The notes beneath the pieces are model-generated. The model made no database searches. It had not been told where the DNA came from and worked only from the letters and a program-made list of their open reading frames with translations. This document shows, one piece after another, positions 33,621 through 43,841 of a DNA stretch of 64,000 nucleotides. The position numbers and the translations under genes are program-made. Numbering within the stretch: position 1 is the first letter of the stretch; every line of letters begins with the position of its first letter. Source of the stretch: Empedobacter stercoris. GTDB lineage: Bacteria > Bacteroidota > Bacteroidia > Flavobacteriales > Weeksellaceae. The stretch lies in the NCBI RefSeq assembly GCF_020281205.1, contig NZ_JACXZC010000006.1:1-64000 (forward strand). Reading direction: 5' to 3'.

Positions 33621-35867
33621 ATGAAAAAAATATTCACTTCAGTATTAATACTAAGTGTTGCGTTAACTTACGCACAATCTACTTTAAAAGGAAAAATAAC
33701 AGATCAAAATCAGCAAGCAATTGTTGGAGCAGAAGTATTCTGGGAATCGACAGATATTGCTGTACTCACAGATGAAAACGGAAATTTTGAGATCGAGAAT
33801 TATCAACCAACATCAGTTTTAGGAGTTTTTTATGAGAATGAAACAACTACTTTCAAAGAGTTAAAAGACGAGTTTATAACTATTACAATCAATGTAAAAA
33901 ATCATTTTGGCGATACGTCTTTAAATGAAGTTGTGTTACGAGATACAAGTAGTTCACTTAAAAAATCGAAGTTTGCAACCAATATGACGACAATGTCAAG
34001 CAAAGAATTGTTGAAAGCCGCTTGTTGTAATTTGGCCGAATCTTTCGAAACAAATCCTTCCATTGATGTCAATTTTTCGGATGCGGTAACAGGAAATAAA
34101 CAAATCAAAATGTTGGGATTAACATCACCGTATATTTTGATTGCGGAAGAAAATATTCCAAATGTTCGTGGAGCATCACAAGCTTTCGGACTTGGATTTA
34201 CACCTGGAACTTGGGTAGAAAGTATTCAGGTTACAAAAGGTGCGGGAACGGTGATTAATGGGTACGAAAGTATTTCTGGGCAGATTAATACAGAATTAAT
34301 AAAACCTGCTGACGATATTCCATTGTTTGTCAATTTGTATGGTTCATCAGATTCTCGTTTCGAAGGGAATGTACATTTAAATAAAAAATTAAATGATAAA
34401 TGGAGTTCTTCATTGTTTTTGCATGGAAACGCACGTTTATCTAAAAATGATATGAACGATGATGGATTTTTAGACAATCCACTTGGTCATCAAGTAAATG
34501 TGATGAATCGTTGGCAGTATCAAAACTTAGAAAAAGGTTGGGTTGGATTCTTTTCTGCACGATATCTGAATGATCAAAAGCAAGCTGGACAGTTAGATTT
34601 TGATAAAAAACGCGACAAGTTGACAACTAATTATTGGGGATCAGAAATCAATACAAATCGTGTTGATGTTTCATCAAAAATAGGATATGTTTTTCCAGAA
34701 ATGCCTTATCAAAGTATGGGATTGCAAACAGCGTTTAGTTACCATAAACAAGATTCTTATTTTGGACTGAATCAATATGATATCGAACAACAGAGCTTTT
34801 ATGCTAATTATATTTTTAGTTCGATTATTAGCAATACCAAAAATAAATTCTCTACAGGAGCGAGTTTTACGTACGATAAATTCAAAGAATTTGTAGCGCT
34901 TCCGACAGATGCGAATTATGATCGAATTGATAATTCAGCAGGAGCATTCTTCGAATATACCTTTGATAATATGAAGAATTTCAATATGATTGTAGGGCTT
35001 CGTGCAGATTATCACAATCGAATGGGTTTCTTTTTGACGCCACGTTTGCATACACGCTATACACCTGCAAAAGGAACAACCATAAAAGCTTCTGTTGGTC
35101 GAGGAAAACGCATGAATAATATTTTTGCAGAAAATCAAAATTTGTTTGCTTCATCAAGACAATTTAATATTATTGGAGATGGAGGAGAGATCTATGGTTT
35201 AGATCCAGAAATAGCTTGGAATTATGGTTTTTCTGTAACGCAAGAGTTTAAATTATTTGGAAAAAACGCAGATATTACAGCAGATTTTTATCGAACAGAT
35301 TTCGAAAATCAAATTGTAACCGATATTGATTATTCAGCTCGTCAGGTTCGTTTTTATAATTTAGAAGGCGATTCGTATGCAAATTCTTTTCAGTTTGATT
35401 TTAATTATAATCCATTTACACATTTCAAAATAAGAGCATCATACAAATATTATGATATCGCAACGGATTATGAAAAAGGTAAATTAGGACGTCCTTTGCA
35501 AGCAAAACATCGTTTCTTTACGAATTTAGAATATGAAACGCATGAAAAAAATGGAAAAAATTGGCGTTTTGATATTACTTATAATTGGATAGGAAAACAA
35601 CGTTTACCAAATACATTGGACAATTTGCCAGAAAATCAATTGAACGAGTATTCGAATCCATTCGGAACAATGAATTTTCAGATTACAAGAGTTTTTTCAA
35701 AACGATTTGAAGTGTATGTAGGAGGGGAAAATGTAACAAATTATCAACAAAAACGTGTCATTTTAGGAGCTGATAATCCTTTTGGTTCAAATTTCGATAG
35801 TTCGATAGTTTATGCACCAGTTTTTGGACAAATGTATTACGCTGGATTAAGATTTAATTTAAAATAA
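33621..35867 (+). CDS. TonB-dependent outer-membrane receptor (metal-linked)
   Basis: 748 residues. Signal peptide (SVALTYAQ), a carboxypeptidase-like Ig domain (TLKGKITDQNQQAIVGAEVF), a plug (about 115-230) with KQIKMLGLTSPYILIAEENI-type RGG region and VTKGAGTVINGYESISGQIN, then a 22-strand barrel ending YYAGLRFNLK. The plug has an unusual vicinal pair, KAACCNLAESF. The neighbours are a Cys-rich exported protein and an HMA protein, so the cargo is probably a metal or metal chelate. Confidence 0.88.
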   Translation: MKKIFTSVLILSVALTYAQSTLKGKITDQNQQAIVGAEVFWESTDIAVLTDENGNFEIENYQPTSVLGVFYENETTTFKELKDEFITITINVKNHFGDTSLNEVVLRDTSSSLKKSKFATNMTTMSSKELLKAACCNLAESFETNPSIDVNFSDAVTGNKQIKMLGLTSPYILIAEENIPNVRGASQAFGLGFTPGTWVESIQVTKGAGTVINGYESISGQINTELIKPADDIPLFVNLYGSSDSRFEGNVHLNKKLNDKWSSSLFLHGNARLSKNDMNDDGFLDNPLGHQVNVMNRWQYQNLEKGWVGFFSARYLNDQKQAGQLDFDKKRDKLTTNYWGSEINTNRVDVSSKIGYVFPEMPYQSMGLQTAFSYHKQDSYFGLNQYDIEQQSFYANYIFSSIISNTKNKFSTGASFTYDKFKEFVALPTDANYDRIDNSAGAFFEYTFDNMKNFNMIVGLRADYHNRMGFFLTPRLHTRYTPAKGTTIKASVGRGKRMNNIFAENQNLFASSRQFNIIGDGGEIYGLDPEIAWNYGFSVTQEFKLFGKNADITADFYRTDFENQIVTDIDYSARQVRFYNLEGDSYANSFQFDFNYNPFTHFKIRASYKYYDIATDYEKGKLGRPLQAKHRFFTNLEYETHEKNGKNWRFDITYNWIGKQRLPNTLDNLPENQLNEYSNPFGTMNFQITRVFSKRFEVYVGGENVTNYQQKRVILGADNPFGSNFDSSIVYAPVFGQMYYAGLRFNLK

Positions 35868-35890
35868 AAATCATTAAAAATTATATAAAA

Positions 35891-36292
35891 ATGAAAAAAT
35901 TATTAGCATTTGCTTTGGTTGCGACTTTAGGAATTAGCGCACAAGCACAAAATAAAAATGCAAAGCATGATTTACATGTAAAAGGAAATTGTGGTCAATG
36001 TAAAGAACGTATAGAGAAAGCGGCTTATGCAGTGAAAGGTGTTAAAATAGCCACTTGGGACGAAGATACACATAACTTGCATATTGTTCTGAATGAGACA
36101 AAAAATAAGGTTGATGCGGTAGAAAATGCAGTAGTTGCAGTTGGGCATGATACGAATGAGAAACGTGCAGATGATAAGGTTTACGAAAATTTACACTCTT
36201 GTTGTTTATACGAACGCGAGGAGGCTGAAGGAGAGCATTACACCGAAGCTAATCCTAAAAAAGATGAGGATCATTCAAAACATCAACATTAA
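35891..36292 (+). CDS. Exported heavy-metal-associated (HMA) domain protein
   Basis: 133 residues with a signal peptide (LGISAQAQ). The HMA fold has HVKGNCGQCKERIEKAAYAV with CxxC at Cys34 and Cys37, followed by a second Cys pair HSCCLYE and a His/Glu-rich tail ending DHSKHQH. It should bind copper-like ions in the periplasm. It is 23 bases after the TonB receptor gene and probably completes that operon, which ends at a strong hairpin. Confidence 0.87.
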   Translation: MKKLLAFALVATLGISAQAQNKNAKHDLHVKGNCGQCKERIEKAAYAVKGVKIATWDEDTHNLHIVLNETKNKVDAVENAVVAVGHDTNEKRADDKVYENLHSCCLYEREEAEGEHYTEANPKKDEDHSKHQH

Positions 36293-36316
36293 TTTTATTT
36301 TTATGGAATATGAAAA

Positions 36317-36346
36317 AAAGACATCAATTTTGATGTCTTTTTTTTG
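36317..36346 (+). terminator. Terminator after HMA gene
   Basis: Stem AAAGACATCAA (36317-36327) and TTGATGTCTTT (36330-36340), followed by a T-run. Confidence 0.88.
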
Positions 36347-36395
36347 TTTTCAGCAATTAAGTTAATTTCTTAAAGTTTAATTAATATTAACACTT

Positions 36396-36403
36396 TATCT
36401 TTG
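36396..36403 (+). promoter_or_regulatory. -7 element TATCTTTG
   Basis: An exact TAnnTTTG match about 50 bases before the MnmA-C-like gene. Confidence 0.55.
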
Positions 36404-36454
36404 CAGTCCTTCTCTTTTTTTTAAGAGATTTTAACAATAAAATCACAACAAGTC

Positions 36455-36979
36455 ATGATCGGACAGATTGTAGAAATACCATACGAATCGTTAGTTTATC
36501 AGAAAGAAAAGCCTGTTTTTTTATCGAAAGAGGAAGAACTTTTTTGGAGAGTTGAACAAAGGCGATATTCACTTTTTGATGGATTTATTGTTGGTGAACA
36601 TAATGGAGTAGAAGGATTTGAAATTGGTCAACGAAAAGGTTTGAATGTAAGTGGAAAAAAATTGCCTGTCTATGTGATTGGAATTGATGAACATGAAAAT
36701 AGGCTTTTTGTAGGTCAAGGAAAAGATCATCCCGGATTATTTTGTGATGTATTCCTTTTTACTGATCAAAATATTAATTGGTTAACGCAATCAATTGACG
36801 AAGAAGAAATAGATGTTGAAGTTACTTCATCTATTTTGAGAGAAAAGAAAGAAGCAAAGTTTTATCAATTTGGTGAGAAATATTTTTTGGAATTTAATAT
36901 TCAAATTCCATTAATCTTGAAAAATTATACAATAGAACTTTCTTGTAACAAAACAAACTTTATAAAATTAAATAAATAA
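36455..36979 (+). CDS. Orphan MnmA (TrmU) C-terminal-like domain protein
   Basis: 174 residues. The segment HNGVEGFEIGQRKGLNVSGK (about 50-69) then LPVYVIGIDEHENRLFVGQGKDHPGLF matches the central and C-terminal part of MnmA, the tRNA 2-thiouridylase. The catalytic N-terminal PP-loop domain (SGGVDSS) and its Cys residues are absent, and the sequence upstream is non-coding. Probably not a thiolase itself; it may bind RNA or persist as a free-standing module. It is followed 11 bases later by a nuclease gene. Confidence 0.75.
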   Translation: MIGQIVEIPYESLVYQKEKPVFLSKEEELFWRVEQRRYSLFDGFIVGEHNGVEGFEIGQRKGLNVSGKKLPVYVIGIDEHENRLFVGQGKDHPGLFCDVFLFTDQNINWLTQSIDEEEIDVEVTSSILREKKEAKFYQFGEKYFLEFNIQIPLILKNYTIELSCNKTNFIKLNK

Positions 36980-36990
36980 TTACTTTAAAA

Positions 36991-38772
36991 ATGAAATTGA
37001 AATTTACTTTTTTATCATTTGCTTTAGCATTATTTGCACAAGCACAAAAAGCTCCAGCATATTACTCGAGCGTCAATTTTGATAAGACGAAGAATGAAAT
37101 GAAAGGAGATCTTGCAAAATTGATTTCTGATACTCATAAAAAAGTCATTTCGTATAGTGAACTTAAAACATTGTTAGGAAAAAGTGATGTTGATCCAGAA
37201 AATCCTTCAAATTTACTTTTGATATATGGTTCTCAATCTTCAGGGACACATCAAAGAAGTAGATCTAAAAGTGGATCTTGGAATAGAGAGCATGTTTATG
37301 CAAAATCTAAGGGTACTCCAAATTTAGGAACTTCAGGACCTGGAGCAGATGGTCATCATTTGCGCCCTGCAGATGTTTCATTAAATAGTACAAGAGGTAG
37401 TTTGTTTTTTGATGATGGAGTAGGAGCAATGGCGATGAAAACTAACCGTGGAGGTTGGTATCCAGGAGACGAATGGAAAGGAGATGTAGCTCGTATTCTG
37501 ATGTATATGTATGCAAGATATAATTCGAGAGCTTTACCTCTTAATATTACATTTGGGCCAAGTACATATTCTTCAGATTTTCCTGATATTTTATTAAAAT
37601 GGAATGTAGAAGATCCTGTATCTCAATTTGAGATTCAAAGAAATAATGTTGTTGCAAATGTACAAGGAAATAGAAACCCTTTTATTGATAATCCTTATTT
37701 GGCGACAGTTATTTGGGGTGGACCTGACGCGCAAAATACTTGGCCAGAATCTTTCGGAGGAGAAGGCGGAGGTGAGCCAGATACAGAAAAACCTACGGTT
37801 CCTACAAATTTAGCGTCTACAAATGTAACTTCTTCAAGTGTATCTTTAACTTGGACAGCTTCTACAGATAATGTTGGTGTGAATCGTTATGATGTTTACA
37901 TGAACAACGAATACAATTCAACAGTTAACTATAACAATGCTACAATTTCTGGTTTAAAAGCTTCTTCTACGTATTCTTTTTATGTTGTTGCAAAAGATTA
38001 TGCAGGAAATAAATCTGATAACAGTATTGCAATAGAAGTGACAACTCAAGAAACTAACACAGGAGGGGGGTCTGGAGAAGGAACAACTTGTGGAACAGAA
38101 GACTTTGAGAATATTCCATCAACAGGAGGTACACCACCTGCATCATCTTACACTGATAGAACTTGGTCTAATAATGGAATTGTGTGGAGTGCTACTAATG
38201 CAAGAACAGATAGACAAGTTTATATCGATGGAGATAGTAACAAAGCAATTTGTATAAAAAAAGGAACTTTAACATCTTCTACTATTTCTGGAGGAATAGG
38301 TTCTTTATCCGTTAAAACGTATTTACCATTTTCAGATTCTGAAGGTTTTTATACGTTAAAAATTAACGGAGAAGTAAAAGGACAAATTCCTTATTCTAAA
38401 AAAGCCAAAACGACTACAATCGAAAACATCAATGTTGAAGGAGATGTTGTCATCGAATTGGTTGATGAAACAACAAATAACCGTGTTTCTTTTGATAACT
38501 TGTCTTGGACTTGTTACGAAAAATTAGCAACGGATGATGTGAATATGAATTCAGCGAAATTAGTTATATATCCTAATCCGGTTAAAAATCATGAGTTTAT
38601 TATCAATGGAGTTGAGAAGAACGAAACGATTCAGATTTATAATCTTAATGGACAATTAGTTCAAACCATTCAACACGTAACTAATAATTCAAAAGTTAAA
38701 TTGAATAATTTACCTAAAGGAATTTACATCGTGAAAACAAAAAATCAATCCAATAAAATTATTATTAATTAA
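36991..38772 (+). CDS. Secreted endonuclease I with fibronectin III and T9SS tail
   Basis: 593 residues. Signal peptide (ALFAQAQKA), endonuclease I domain (about 20-250) with SGSWNREHVYAKS and GADGHHLRPADVSLNSTRG (His-metal finger), a fibronectin type III domain (about 268-352, PTVPTNLASTNVTSSSVSLT), a carbohydrate- or surface-type beta domain, and a type IX secretion sorting domain starting LVIYPNPVKNHEFII and ending NKIIIN. It probably degrades extracellular DNA. Follows the orphan MnmA-like gene closely. Confidence 0.9.
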   Translation: MKLKFTFLSFALALFAQAQKAPAYYSSVNFDKTKNEMKGDLAKLISDTHKKVISYSELKTLLGKSDVDPENPSNLLLIYGSQSSGTHQRSRSKSGSWNREHVYAKSKGTPNLGTSGPGADGHHLRPADVSLNSTRGSLFFDDGVGAMAMKTNRGGWYPGDEWKGDVARILMYMYARYNSRALPLNITFGPSTYSSDFPDILLKWNVEDPVSQFEIQRNNVVANVQGNRNPFIDNPYLATVIWGGPDAQNTWPESFGGEGGGEPDTEKPTVPTNLASTNVTSSSVSLTWTASTDNVGVNRYDVYMNNEYNSTVNYNNATISGLKASSTYSFYVVAKDYAGNKSDNSIAIEVTTQETNTGGGSGEGTTCGTEDFENIPSTGGTPPASSYTDRTWSNNGIVWSATNARTDRQVYIDGDSNKAICIKKGTLTSSTISGGIGSLSVKTYLPFSDSEGFYTLKINGEVKGQIPYSKKAKTTTIENINVEGDVVIELVDETTNNRVSFDNLSWTCYEKLATDDVNMNSAKLVIYPNPVKNHEFIINGVEKNETIQIYNLNGQLVQTIQHVTNNSKVKLNNLPKGIYIVKTKNQSNKIIIN

Positions 38773-38791
38773 TAATAGTAGCTATTGAATC

Positions 38792-38830
38792 AAATAAAAT
38801 AACCAGCTCAATGAGCTGGTTATTTTATTT
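38792..38830. terminator. Bidirectional terminator hairpin
   Basis: An 18-base stem (38792-38809 with 38813-38830), core AACCAGCTC/GAGCTGGTT, between convergent secreted-enzyme genes. Confidence 0.88.
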
Positions 38831-38846
38831 GATATATACTAAGAAA

Positions 38847-41456
38847 TTAGTTTTTAATTAATTTTTTTGTAACTGTTCCTTGATCAGTTTTGAATTTCAA
38901 AATATAAACACCTTTAGGTAAGTTGTTTGTTTCAACACTTCCTTTTTGTCCATCGAATTTAACAGTTTTTGTTGAAACCACTTTACCGGTCATATCTACG
39001 ATATCTACTTTGATGTCATTTTTGATTGATTTATCCATTATGTAAACCATATCTTTTGCAGGATTCGGATACATTTGTAATGATGATTCTTTTAAGTCAC
39101 TTGTAGATAAATCACAATTTAATACATCTGCAGGAGGCATGTCAAACGCTTCTGTACCGTCAATTCTACTGAATACACTCCCTTGGCTTGCACTATATCC
39201 TAAACCACGATTAGCAAAAGCTTCCCATATTTCACATTTGTTAGCGCCTTCGTATAGTTGTTCATCAGCCATAAGGATAGCATCACGACCGTCTACAAAA
39301 CCTGGAGAACATGTTTGTAATTTAAGACCTGTCATGACTAATTGTAAAGCCATGTTGTTACCTGCTTTACCATTATATAGGTCAGGAGAGAAGCCATATT
39401 TGTCGATTAATTTCCAATTCATATCCCAAATCATAGATGCCCAAACATATCCTGTTCTATGTGGTGAATCGTTATTGCCATATGATTTTAAGAAGCTGTA
39501 TTTTGCAGGGTTAACCGTCATATCAGTTGAATATGGAGTAGGACGAATTCCGTTTCCATCAACAGATTGACTGGTAGCAAATGTTCCAATACCTCTTTTA
39601 GTTGAGCCAGTATCACCTGGTAATTGAGTTAACATTAAGGCAAAGAAATCAGACCAACCTTCACCCATTTGTTCAAGATTACCTAAACAGTTAGAATTTG
39701 TTATTGGGCCAGTTAAACGGTTAGAAACACCGTGTCCGTATTCGTGTGCAATGATACCATTATCAAAACTTCCGTCAGCGTAAGGAATGTCTTTGTGTTG
39801 TAGACTTGCATTAACAGTTGTTCCGTTTATTAGTTCATTTTTTATTTTGTCTCCATTAATTCTTGTCAATCCAACAACAGGAATTGTAATAGAAGAATCG
39901 TTTCCTGTGATTGTAAAGTTTCCTCCAATATTATTGATTATGATAAGTGCTTTTGCACCTGCATTTTGTGCATTTTTAGCTTTTGTAACATAATTACAAC
40001 TTCCTCCTTTGTAGACAACAGCAATTTTGTCAGCAATTTCAGCAGTATTTATTATGGTGCCACAACCATCAAATTCGTTTCCTTCTGTTTCGCTTTTACG
40101 TAATAAAGCTAAGTCTTTAGTTAGGGCTGTAGTAGGTAATTCAGCACCAAATGGCGAAAAGAAAACACTATATTTTCCTGCAATTGTTGAAGGAGAATTG
40201 ATTGTTAAAGGATCTGTATCTGCATTTGCTGGAGGATTCCACAAATACATTGCCATACGAGGTGATTTACCATCAGCAGGAGTAGCAAAAGTTGCATTGT
40301 TTAAAACACCTTCATTAAATCGTGTTTGAGCTAATGCTACTACATCATCATTTCCTGTTGCTCCTTTTCCATAATTATCTTTTTGGAAATTTCCGTTTAC
40401 TTCAGTAAAACCATAGTTGTAAAGAATGTCATGCATCATATTATTCATATAGAATAAATTAGTTGTAGCTGCTTGCCAGTTTTTAAAAGGATTTAAACTG
40501 AAATCTACAGGGAAATCAAAATTTAAAGATTCTCCTGCATCTGCGTAATCATTGTTGTTAATTGTAACTGTATTTGCTATAGAATTGAACGTATTATATG
40601 CAGTTGAATTATGATCTCGTACAGCTCGTACATTATTCCCTTCGGTTCTTGTTTTGATTGTTCCATCCGCTACATTATGCCAACCATTTGGAGATGCAGT
40701 GGTGTTAGATATAGATAAATTAACAATTGAACGATCACCTCTGTTAGGCGCTTCTATTGGTAATTTGTAGATATTATACTGAGCAGATGCTACATTATTA
40801 CCATCGTCATATAACCAATCCCAATCTGCTTTATTAAAGTGTGCTAAATTTTCGTTATGAAAGGCTCCATGATCAAAACTACAGCTTAACGTTGTATTGT
40901 GTTTATCTATGATTTTGCCATTTTTAGCATCAACAACAACATGTATGACATCGTTCTGTTTTTCGTTAAATAATCGATAAGATAATGTATAACTTAAAAT
41001 AGCTTCTTTCTGATCATTGATAAAATAAACCAATTCAGAAGTGTCATCTTTTGTAAAATGAACACCAAATTCATCTGAAGATTCGTTCGTAATAAGTTTT
41101 AAACCTTCCGATTGTGCAATGTTCTGAAGTACTTGTTGAGATGTAAGTGTTGGAGTAACAGCTGCAGATTTTAATTGAGAATTAAAATTTTCAGAAGCTA
41201 AAGCAGAAACAACCTGATTATTTTTTACTAAATAAGTTGTATAACTGTTATAAACAGGAATCCCTTGGAAAGTTCGTTGGGTAAATACTCTTTGAGTTTG
41301 ATCTTTTTCGTCATTAATCGTTTGTACAAATTTGTACTCGACATTGTTACCCGATCTCTGCAATTGGTAATTATCAATTAATTGTTCAGCATTCTGAGCT
41401 TGAGCAGTCATTGATAACAAAAATGCAGAGAAGATAAGAGTAAAATTTTTCTTCAT
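38847..41456 (-). CDS. Secreted M36-family metallopeptidase (fungalysin type) with T9SS tail
   Basis: 869 residues. Signal peptide (LLSMTAQAQ), an FTP/PepSY propeptide region to about 190, M36 catalytic domain with zinc motif IIAHEYGHGVSN and the later GEGWSDFFALML Glu ligand, and an inserted PA domain (IAVVYKGGSCNYVTKAKNAQ). The C-terminus is a sorting domain, LQMYPNPAKDMVYI to KKLIKN. It is a probable extracellular gelatinase/elastase-like enzyme. Transcribed alone. Confidence 0.92.
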   Translation of the reverse strand: MKKNFTLIFSAFLLSMTAQAQNAEQLIDNYQLQRSGNNVEYKFVQTINDEKDQTQRVFTQRTFQGIPVYNSYTTYLVKNNQVVSALASENFNSQLKSAAVTPTLTSQQVLQNIAQSEGLKLITNESSDEFGVHFTKDDTSELVYFINDQKEAILSYTLSYRLFNEKQNDVIHVVVDAKNGKIIDKHNTTLSCSFDHGAFHNENLAHFNKADWDWLYDDGNNVASAQYNIYKLPIEAPNRGDRSIVNLSISNTTASPNGWHNVADGTIKTRTEGNNVRAVRDHNSTAYNTFNSIANTVTINNNDYADAGESLNFDFPVDFSLNPFKNWQAATTNLFYMNNMMHDILYNYGFTEVNGNFQKDNYGKGATGNDDVVALAQTRFNEGVLNNATFATPADGKSPRMAMYLWNPPANADTDPLTINSPSTIAGKYSVFFSPFGAELPTTALTKDLALLRKSETEGNEFDGCGTIINTAEIADKIAVVYKGGSCNYVTKAKNAQNAGAKALIIINNIGGNFTITGNDSSITIPVVGLTRINGDKIKNELINGTTVNASLQHKDIPYADGSFDNGIIAHEYGHGVSNRLTGPITNSNCLGNLEQMGEGWSDFFALMLTQLPGDTGSTKRGIGTFATSQSVDGNGIRPTPYSTDMTVNPAKYSFLKSYGNNDSPHRTGYVWASMIWDMNWKLIDKYGFSPDLYNGKAGNNMALQLVMTGLKLQTCSPGFVDGRDAILMADEQLYEGANKCEIWEAFANRGLGYSASQGSVFSRIDGTEAFDMPPADVLNCDLSTSDLKESSLQMYPNPAKDMVYIMDKSIKNDIKVDIVDMTGKVVSTKTVKFDGQKGSVETNNLPKGVYILKFKTDQGTVTKKLIKN

Positions 41457-41554
41457 TTGTATAGTGTTATTAATTTCAATAAAGTTATATTATTTTTTAA
41501 TTAATAACGAAATAATATAAAAAATAAATGAAGAATATAGTATAAACATAAAAA

Positions 41555-41583
41555 AAGCACCCATATATTGTCTGGATGCTTTA
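41555..41583 (-). terminator. dnaJ terminator (imperfect)
   Basis: Interrupted stem AAAGCA-C-CC/GG-A-TGCTT with the T-run on the minus strand. Confidence 0.6.
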
Positions 41584-41603
41584 TAAAATTCAATATTTAT
41601 TAA

Positions 41604-42725
41604 TTACTGAAACATATCTTTTACACGTTCAAAAAATGATTTCTCATTCTTAGAAGGCTCTGGTGAGAAATGATCGTCATCTCTCATTTTTTCAAAATAC
41701 GCTTCTTGATCCTTTGATAAATGAGTTGGTGTCCAAATGTTAACATGAACAAATAAATCACCTTTTCCATAACCGTTAAGATCAGGTAAACCTTGACCTT
41801 TTAAGCGTAATACTTTACCAGATTGAGTTCCTTTATCAATTTTGATTTTTACCTTTCCATTAACTGTTGGAATTTCTTTTGAAGCTCCTAAAACAGCGTC
41901 AGGAATAGAAACATACAAATCAAAATGTAAGTTGTTTCCATCACGTTTTAATGTGTCGTGTTCTTCTTCTTCGATAACAACTAATAAATCCCCAGGTACA
42001 CCATCAAAAGGCGCATCGTTACCTTTTCCACGAACTTGCAATTGAATTCCTTCTCTTGCTCCTGCTGGGATTTTCAGGTCAATTGTTTCCTCAACTTTGA
42101 TTAAACCTTGATTATTTGCTCCTGAAGGAATTTTATCCGCAACTTTTCCAACACCTTGACAAGTAGAACAAGTTGTAGCAGTCTGCATTTGTCCTAAAAA
42201 TGTGTTCGTAACGCGAACCTGTTGTCCCGAACCACCACAAGATGGACATGTTTTAGATGTAACACCTTCAGCTTGTTTGAAACGTTTAACTTTTACTTTT
42301 TTCTCGCAACCGTTTACCATTTCTTCTAAGTTCAATTTTACGCGAATACGCAAATCAGAACCTTTCATTCGACGTGGACCTCGAGATTGACCTCCAAATC
42401 CGCCACCGAATCCACCACCTCCAAAGATATCGCCGAAATGAGAGAAAATATCTTCCATGTTCATTCCGCCTCCGCCGAATCCTCCGCCAGCAGCTCCGCC
42501 CATTCCAGCATGTCCGAATTGGTCGTAACGTGCACGTTTTTGGTCGTCACTTAAAATTTCGTAAGCTTCTGCAGCTTCTTTAAATTTTTCTTCTGCCTCT
42601 TTGTCACCAGGATTTTTGTCAGGGTGATATTTGATGGCAAGTTTACGATAGGCTTTTTTGATAACATCAGCATTTGCCGATTTATCTACGCCTAATATTT
42701 CGTAATAATCTCTTTTTGATGACAT
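41604..42725 (-). CDS. dnaJ: Chaperone protein DnaJ
   Basis: 373 residues. J domain with HPDKNPGD, Gly/Phe-rich linker (about 75-115), four zinc-binding repeats though the first is shortened to [16 protein letters not shown] ([16 protein letters not shown] are seen and the first CxxCxGxG is lost), then the substrate-binding C-terminal domain. It stimulates DnaK ATPase. It is 14 bases downstream of grpE, a standard heat-shock pair. Confidence 0.95.
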   Translation of the reverse strand: MSSKRDYYEILGVDKSANADVIKKAYRKLAIKYHPDKNPGDKEAEEKFKEAAEAYEILSDDQKRARYDQFGHAGMGGAAGGGFGGGGMNMEDIFSHFGDIFGGGGFGGGFGGQSRGPRRMKGSDLRIRVKLNLEEMVNGCEKKVKVKRFKQAEGVTSKTCPSCGGSGQQVRVTNTFLGQMQTATTCSTCQGVGKVADKIPSGANNQGLIKVEETIDLKIPAGAREGIQLQVRGKGNDAPFDGVPGDLLVVIEEEEHDTLKRDGNNLHFDLYVSIPDAVLGASKEIPTVNGKVKIKIDKGTQSGKVLRLKGQGLPDLNGYGKGDLFVHVNIWTPTHLSKDQEAYFEKMRDDDHFSPEPSKNEKSFFERVKDMFQ

Positions 42726-42739
42726 GTTCTTAATCTAAA

Positions 42740-43351
42740 TTACAATCCAACAACAACTTTTGCGTAGCGAACTACAACATCATTTAATAAATAACCCGTT
42801 TCTACAATATCTACAATTTTACCTTTCAACTCTTCTGTTGGAGCAGGTATTTGTGTGATAGCTTCATGTAAATCAGTATTAAAATCGTCTCCAGGATTTA
42901 CTTCCATTTGTTTCAATCCTTTTCCACGTAAGGTTTCGATTAATTTATTATTGATTAATTCAACACCTTGATGTAAGCTGTCGTCTCCAGATTTTTCAAT
43001 TTGAGTTAATGCGCGACCGAAATCATCTAAAACAGGTAACAAAGATGTAATCACTTCTTTATTTGCTGTTTTGAAAATATCCATACGCTCACGCGATGTA
43101 CGTTTTTTGTAATTATCAAACTCAGCAAATAAACGCAAATATTGGTCTTTCTCCTTTGCTAATTGTTCTTTAATAATTTCTAATTCTGACTTTCCAGAAG
43201 TTTCTTCTTGTGGCTGTTCTACAGTGTTTTCCGTCTCTTGAACGTTCTCTTGAATGTTTTCATTCTCTAATTCTTCGTGTATATTTTGGTCAGACATATT
43301 CTTATTCGTTTTTTTGTTTCTGATAGAATCAAATAGTTTGCCAATGCTCAT
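42740..43351 (-). CDS. grpE: Nucleotide exchange factor GrpE
   Basis: 203 residues. A long acidic N-terminus (NIHEELENENIQENVQE), then the coiled coil (YLRLFAEFDNYKKRTSRERMD, written partly) and the beta domain ending VVVRYAKVVVGL. It releases ADP from DnaK. A shorter start at the second Met (MSDQNIHEE) is possible, because the first 18 residues are basic and unlike most GrpE. Operon with dnaJ. Confidence 0.93.
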   Translation of the reverse strand: MSIGKLFDSIRNKKTNKNMSDQNIHEELENENIQENVQETENTVEQPQEETSGKSELEIIKEQLAKEKDQYLRLFAEFDNYKKRTSRERMDIFKTANKEVITSLLPVLDDFGRALTQIEKSGDDSLHQGVELINNKLIETLRGKGLKQMEVNPGDDFNTDLHEAITQIPAPTEELKGKIVDIVETGYLLNDVVVRYAKVVVGL

Positions 43352-43385
43352 AGTGTGTCGTTTTGTCAGATTTCAAGTAAAAAAA

Positions 43386-43413
43386 GAAGCACTTCTGTCG
43401 TGAGAAGTGCTTC
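43386..43413 (-). terminator. Terminator upstream of grpE
   Basis: 11-base stem GAAGCACTTCT (43386-43396) and complement (43403-43413), T-run on the minus strand, ending the lipoprotein/TonB receptor unit. Confidence 0.88.
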
Positions 43414-43458
43414 GGTAAATGTATGAAGTTTTTTTTGAATTGAATTTTGATATTATTT

Positions 43459-43830
43459 TTAATAATGTCTTTTTCCTGTATAATATATATGATAATTCTT
43501 TGGGATTATTTTTAAACCCAGTTTTTTATCATTTTTTCTAATTTCAGAAAGTTGCGCATTTTTATTATATATGATAAATAAACTAACGTTATCAATTAGA
43601 ATAATATCTAAAATATCAAGATGATCGACAATTTCGTGTTTTTTATGTTCAATTTTATTAGTGATATCTATATAATTAGGATAAACTGTAGTAAGTCCAC
43701 TTTTTGTATACCATTCTATCTTGTAATTTTCACTCTCAATAGTTTTAAGTATTAAAGTTTTATCTTCATGGAGATTACTACATCCGAAGAATAAACTGAA
43801 AATGGTAATAATAAGGGATTTAGGTTTCAA
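43459..43830 (-). CDS. Hypothetical lipoprotein (123 aa)
   Basis: 123 residues with a lipoprotein signal, ITIFSLFFGCSN (lipidated Cys about 17). The mature part is beta-rich and unrecognised. It is 11 bases downstream of a TonB-dependent receptor gene and probably in its operon, as an accessory surface or periplasmic lipoprotein. No function assigned. Confidence 0.65.
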   Translation of the reverse strand: MKPKSLIITIFSLFFGCSNLHEDKTLILKTIESENYKIEWYTKSGLTTVYPNYIDITNKIEHKKHEIVDHLDILDIILIDNVSLFIIYNKNAQLSEIRKNDKKLGLKIIPKNYHIYYTGKRHY

Positions 43831-43841
43831 TAAATATATTT

